Assembly (NCBI GenBank): GCA_938036585.1
Contig: CALHQN010000231.1
Location: 1 to 5,817 of the forward strand
DNA: 5,817 bases
Direction of reading: 5' to 3'
Source of the DNA: an uncultured Campylobacter sp.
Lineage (GTDB): Bacteria > Campylobacterota > Campylobacteria > Campylobacterales > Campylobacteraceae
The position numbers were made by a program, and so were the translations under genes. The notes beneath the pieces were generated by a model. That model was not told the origin of the DNA. It made no database searches and saw only the letters and a list, made by a program, of their open reading frames with translations. Position 1 is the first letter of the stretch, and every line of letters starts with the position of its first letter. Of the stretch, positions 4,448 through 5,817 are shown one piece after another.

Positions 4448-5817
4448 ATGGAACCCAAAAAAGAAGCGAGAAACGATAATTTCACCGATTTGGCGTTGCC
4501 TGAGGTAAAAGGCAGGCAATCTTTTTTCGTATATACGAAAATTATATTTTTGCCGACGGCGATATATCTCGTCGCGCTTCTTGGGTTTTTTGGGTATATA
4601 GATTTTCAAATCGGCCTACACACGGTTATTATGATGGGTATTATTTGGGTGATTTCGCTAATCTTTGCTAAAAATAGCGCCGAACTTGCTTGCTGCTATT
4701 TTGAGCAAAGCGGGGCTGATTTTAAGCGAAATCTAAAAGAATACATCATCAAACATCTTTTAGTTATAGGCAAAGATACGAAGTCAAACGCAGGATTTGA
4801 CGAATTTGTCGCCTATTACACCAGGAATTTACGTAACGAAAATTTTGCTTCCGTGGGTGCTGGCATCTTTCCAATGCTGGGTATCTTGGGAACGTTTATC
4901 AGTATCGCGGTTTCTATGCCGGAGTTTAACTCATCAAATACTACCGAACTTGAAACCGAAATTTCAACCCTTCTTAGCGGTGTAGCGACTGCGTTTTACG
5001 TCTCTATTTATGGTATTTTTCTAGCGCTTTGGTGGATATTTTTTGAAAAATACGGAACGAGTAAATTTGAAACGCTGGTGCGAAGACAAAAAAATGCTAC
5101 TAGCGGCTTTTTCTGGACGAAAGAGGAGCTTGATAGAAGGTATTTGCAAGAGAATTTAAGGCACTTTGAGAAGATCGGAGTGATATTTGAGCACGTTAGT
5201 AACGCCGAGTTCTTTGAGGAGCTGGATAAGACTATCGAGGCTAAATTTAAAACTTTTACAAATATCTTGAAAAACGAAGAAGAGGCCGTCAAACTAAGCG
5301 GCGAGCACATCAAACAAACGATGAATACGCTGCTAAAATCCTCAAAAGATCAAAAAGATCTAATCAAAGTTCACGCTGAAATCTTAAACGTTATCAATAA
5401 ATTTAACGGCAACATCAAAGATATGCAACTAAAATTTGCCGAGCAGTACAACCGTCTCTATGATGTGGGCGGCGAGCGTATCTCAAGGCTCGAAAAGAGC
5501 GTGGGCGAGCTAGAGTATAATGTTAAAAATTTCAGTGAGTCTCTTTCTAAATTTAGTAGTGAAATCTTAGAAAAACAAAAACTTGCAATGGATGGCTTTA
5601 AAGAGAGCTTGATTGACGGCGTACAGGCATTTAAAAAGGCTTTTGACGACGAAGCAATCGAGGCTTATGATGATAATAGCGCGCTCATTGAAGGGCTAAA
5701 GCAAGACATAAGTGATCTTGATAGGGAAGCAAACGAGGTCCTGCAAACCATCGAAAAGGCCTTGCCGCGCCTGGAGAAAGAAGCCCGGAAAAACAAAGAG
5801 CTTGCCGACACCGTGGC
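4448..5817 (+). CDS. MotA/TolQ/ExbB-family proton-channel protein with long helical tail (partial, 3' end missing)
   Basis: The frame is open from the ATG at 4448 to the right edge (456 complete codons, no stop). Four membrane helices are visible at about residues 31-51, 56-75, 136-157 and 173-199. The last two carry MotA/ExbB-type motifs: GIFPMLGILGTFISIAVSM, and LLSGVATAFYVSIYGIFLAL with Thr181 in the channel-lining helix. A cytoplasmic loop (76-135) separates the two pairs. After residue 200 comes at least 255 residues of charged, mostly helical sequence likely to form coiled coils (for example 240-330, 345-400, 412-456). In this family such proteins form pentameric stators that use the proton-motive force, partnered by a MotB/ExbD/OmpA-like protein. 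The C. jejuni neighbour in this position is, as I remember, an OmpA-family protein, which would lie just past the window. The architecture resembles the ZorA stator, but nothing here proves defence, motility or transport. Confidence 0.85.
   Translation, partial: MEPKKEARNDNFTDLALPEVKGRQSFFVYTKIIFLPTAIYLVALLGFFGYIDFQIGLHTVIMMGIIWVISLIFAKNSAELACCYFEQSGADFKRNLKEYIIKHLLVIGKDTKSNAGFDEFVAYYTRNLRNENFASVGAGIFPMLGILGTFISIAVSMPEFNSSNTTELETEISTLLSGVATAFYVSIYGIFLALWWIFFEKYGTSKFETLVRRQKNATSGFFWTKEELDRRYLQENLRHFEKIGVIFEHVSNAEFFEELDKTIEAKFKTFTNILKNEEEAVKLSGEHIKQTMNTLLKSSKDQKDLIKVHAEILNVINKFNGNIKDMQLKFAEQYNRLYDVGGERISRLEKSVGELEYNVKNFSESLSKFSSEILEKQKLAMDGFKESLIDGVQAFKKAFDDEAIEAYDDNSALIEGLKQDISDLDREANEVLQTIEKALPRLEKEARKNKELADTV

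Noticed and set aside
4195..4485. Minus-strand 96-codon frame over the fba end
   Set aside because: It is antisense to conserved fba codons and to the next gene start, is Arg/Ser/Cys-rich, and has no family resemblance.
5008..5313. Minus-strand 101-codon frame inside the MotA/ExbB-like gene
   Set aside because: It is a Ser/Leu/Phe-rich shadow of charged helical codons; the plus-strand frame has channel motifs and runs on for 456 codons.

Overview
The window looks like a chromosomal segment of a Campylobacter species, probably one of the oral or higher-GC members (C. showae, C. rectus, C. gracilis or a relative). I base this on three things. The gene order nth - peb4 - fba - MotA/ExbB-like membrane protein is, as I recall, that of the C. 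jejuni Cj0595c-Cj0598 region. The encoded proteins are typical of Campylobacterota. The hexamer AAATTT is extremely frequent in the non-coding DNA. The species is an inference; no search was possible.

Left part (1-1800). The window opens in the last 43 codons of an autotransporter-type outer-membrane beta-barrel, followed by a hairpin and about 370 bases with no convincing gene. On the minus strand lies a complete metI, the permease of a methionine ABC transporter, with no metN or metQ beside it. Upstream of it is a roughly 250-base non-coding stretch packed with AAATTT hexamers and small palindromes. Next comes a short minus-strand fragment that reads like the last ~94 residues of a UbiD-family decarboxylase with the rest missing. 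metI and this fragment are GC-rich and use CGC for most arginines, unlike the genes to their right.

Right part (1807-5817). nth (endonuclease III, minus strand) is divergent from a plus-strand operon, peb4 - fba - MotA/ExbB-like gene. The 109-base divergent region carries a strong extended -10 promoter facing peb4 and a TATAAT facing nth. Gaps inside the operon are 8-10 bases, and each downstream Shine-Dalgarno overlaps the previous stop codon (TAAGG). peb4 encodes a periplasmic chaperone/prolyl isomerase and fba a class II aldolase. The third gene encodes a four-helix proton-channel-like protein with a long helical tail and runs off the window's right edge without a stop.

The most noteworthy points are the mosaic look of the left part (orphan metI, truncated ubiD, GC/codon shift ending sharply before nth), the AAATTT-dense spacer, and the MotA/ExbB-like protein whose architecture resembles ZorA and other long-tailed stator proteins. 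No CRISPR array, IS element, tRNA or rRNA was seen.
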